DNA of 64,000 nt from contig NZ_VKDE01000002.1 of NCBI RefSeq assembly GCF_007097485.1, positions 207,488-271,487 on the forward strand, read 5' to 3'. The translations under genes and the position numbers were made by a program. Every line of letters starts with the position of its first letter. Position 1 is the stretch's first letter. The DNA comes from Carboxylicivirga sp. M1479 (GTDB lineage: Bacteria > Bacteroidota > Bacteroidia > Bacteroidales > Marinilabiliaceae). The notes beneath the pieces are model-generated. The model worked only from the letters and a program-made list of their open reading frames with translations, was not told the DNA's origin and ran no database searches. Shown here piece by piece: positions 63,537 through 64,000 of this stretch.

Positions 63537-63678
63537 TCTGTCCTTGAAAGTTCCTTAAAAGGGCAAAAAGGGTCTGTTTAATTATATGACGGGTCTTGGG
63601 AATTCAAATGAATCTCTTGAAAGACAAGTTCATAAACTGTTATTACGAAGTGCTTTCAAGTGCGTGGAAGAACAAAGG
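63537..63678. other. Intergenic DNA after hisB
   Basis: About 140 bp between the hisB stop and the operon terminator; no gene or repeat seen. Confidence 0.4.
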
Positions 63679-63712
63679 AAGCTAGATGTCAGTTTTTGAC
63701 ATCTAGCTTTAT
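63679..63712 (+). terminator. Terminator after hisGDCB
   Basis: Perfect 13-bp stem AAGCTAGATGTCA 63679-63691 / TGACATCTAGCTT 63697-63709, loop GTTTT; it probably also serves the minus strand. Confidence 0.8.
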
Positions 63713-63714
63713 AT

Positions 63715-63921
63715 TTATGGTTTTATTTCAAATGCTTTGTCTTCTGTATTTTCATCATCAACAATGTCAATCTGTTCGGTTTTTACCTCGATAAACTCAT
63801 CTTTTTTGTTGTTGCCCGATAATGGTATTGCCCCACCAATACCAATGCCAATCGTTGCGAGCAATTCCCCCTATAAACCCATAGTATTGATTTAAAACTA
63901 AGGTAATCAATACTTTTTAAG
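63715..63921 (-). pseudogene. Frameshifted C-terminal fragment, unknown protein
   Basis: On the minus strand 63715-63870 codes for a protein-like tail (ATIGIGIGGAIPLSGNNKKD, then an acidic end closing at a stop at 63715) but has an in-frame stop immediately upstream. An overlapping frame just upstream reads VLNQYYGFIGGIA, which would join smoothly to ATIGIGIGG if the reading frame shifted near 63855-63868. This suggests a broken gene or a very short frameshifted one. The upstream part also meets a stop near 63920. Unknown family. Confidence 0.3.
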
Positions 63922-64000
63922 TTAATTGATTTCTGAAGCTAACGGGAGTACCTTTACGTTATGCTCTATGCAAGGCCGATCTTTAAAGTGTTGCTCATAA
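63922..64000. other. Right edge, nothing recognised
   Basis: The last ~80 bp contain no feature that I can support. Confidence 0.3.

Noticed and set aside
1..64000. CRISPR array, tRNA, rRNA, phage or transposase genes
   Set aside because: No regularly spaced repeats, no tRNA T-loop/acceptor pattern and no transposase or integrase motif were seen on either strand.

Overview
This 64-kb window is chromosomal DNA of a member of the Bacteroidota, probably order Bacteroidales/Marinilabiliales. Support comes from the gene order pdxJ / CBS protein / nadK / porG-like / uppS / bamA / skp / murI, the gamma-alpha fused 2-oxoglutarate:ferredoxin oxidoreductase, the DUF4492-cydA-cydB cluster, the fused hisB and hisIE genes, promoters of the TTG-N19..21-TAnnTTTG type, and the near absence of Shine-Dalgarno sequences. 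I found no rRNA, tRNA, CRISPR array, prophage or transposase gene. Most genes are housekeeping; the interest lies in regulatory leaders, small genes below the usual size cut-off and inserted repeat elements.

Layout. 1-11 kb: end of aspartokinase, then a nitrogen block with amtB, a PII gene and a beta-barrel porin on the minus strand and gltBD on the plus strand. 11-16 kb: accessory region with a DUF6261-like protein, two unknown lipoproteins, repeat-like DNA and a 267-bp cruciform repeat. 16-29 kb: uridine kinase, exonuclease, hydrolase, pdxJ, then an envelope cluster (CBS protein, BamA-like protein, nadK, PorG-like protein, uppS, bamA, three Skp/OmpH paralogues, murI). 29-36 kb: gamma-carbonic anhydrase, korAB, and a TetR regulator divergent from a SulP transporter/beta-carbonic anhydrase pair. 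36-48.6 kb: trpEGDCFBA behind a classical Trp attenuator, running co-directionally into purU, a thioredoxin-like protein, an inserted four-helix-bundle gene, hisHAF-hisIE and an HD protein. 48.6-58.5 kb: DUF4870 protein, MATE exporter with an unusual leader, a lipoprotein zinc peptidase, an ECF sigma factor, cytochrome bd with two small membrane proteins, pssA and a hemerythrin. 58.6-63.5 kb: hisGDCB behind two tandem His attenuators. 63.5-64 kb: a degraded minus-strand fragment.

How the genes work together. PII, AmtB and GltBD form the ammonium uptake and assimilation set. KorAB, cytochrome bd and hemerythrin point to a metabolism that is largely anaerobic or microaerobic. The histidine pathway is complete but split: hisGDCB is controlled by two His-codon leaders, while hisHAF-IE lies downstream of the trp genes about 11 kb away, where an insertion has replaced the original 5' end of hisH. 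The most notable observations are the duplicated His attenuator, the element that now supplies the hisH start codon, the cruciform repeat near 15.5-15.8 kb, the consensus Shine-Dalgarno/short-ORF leader before the MATE gene, and a CydX-like 44-residue ORF after cydB.
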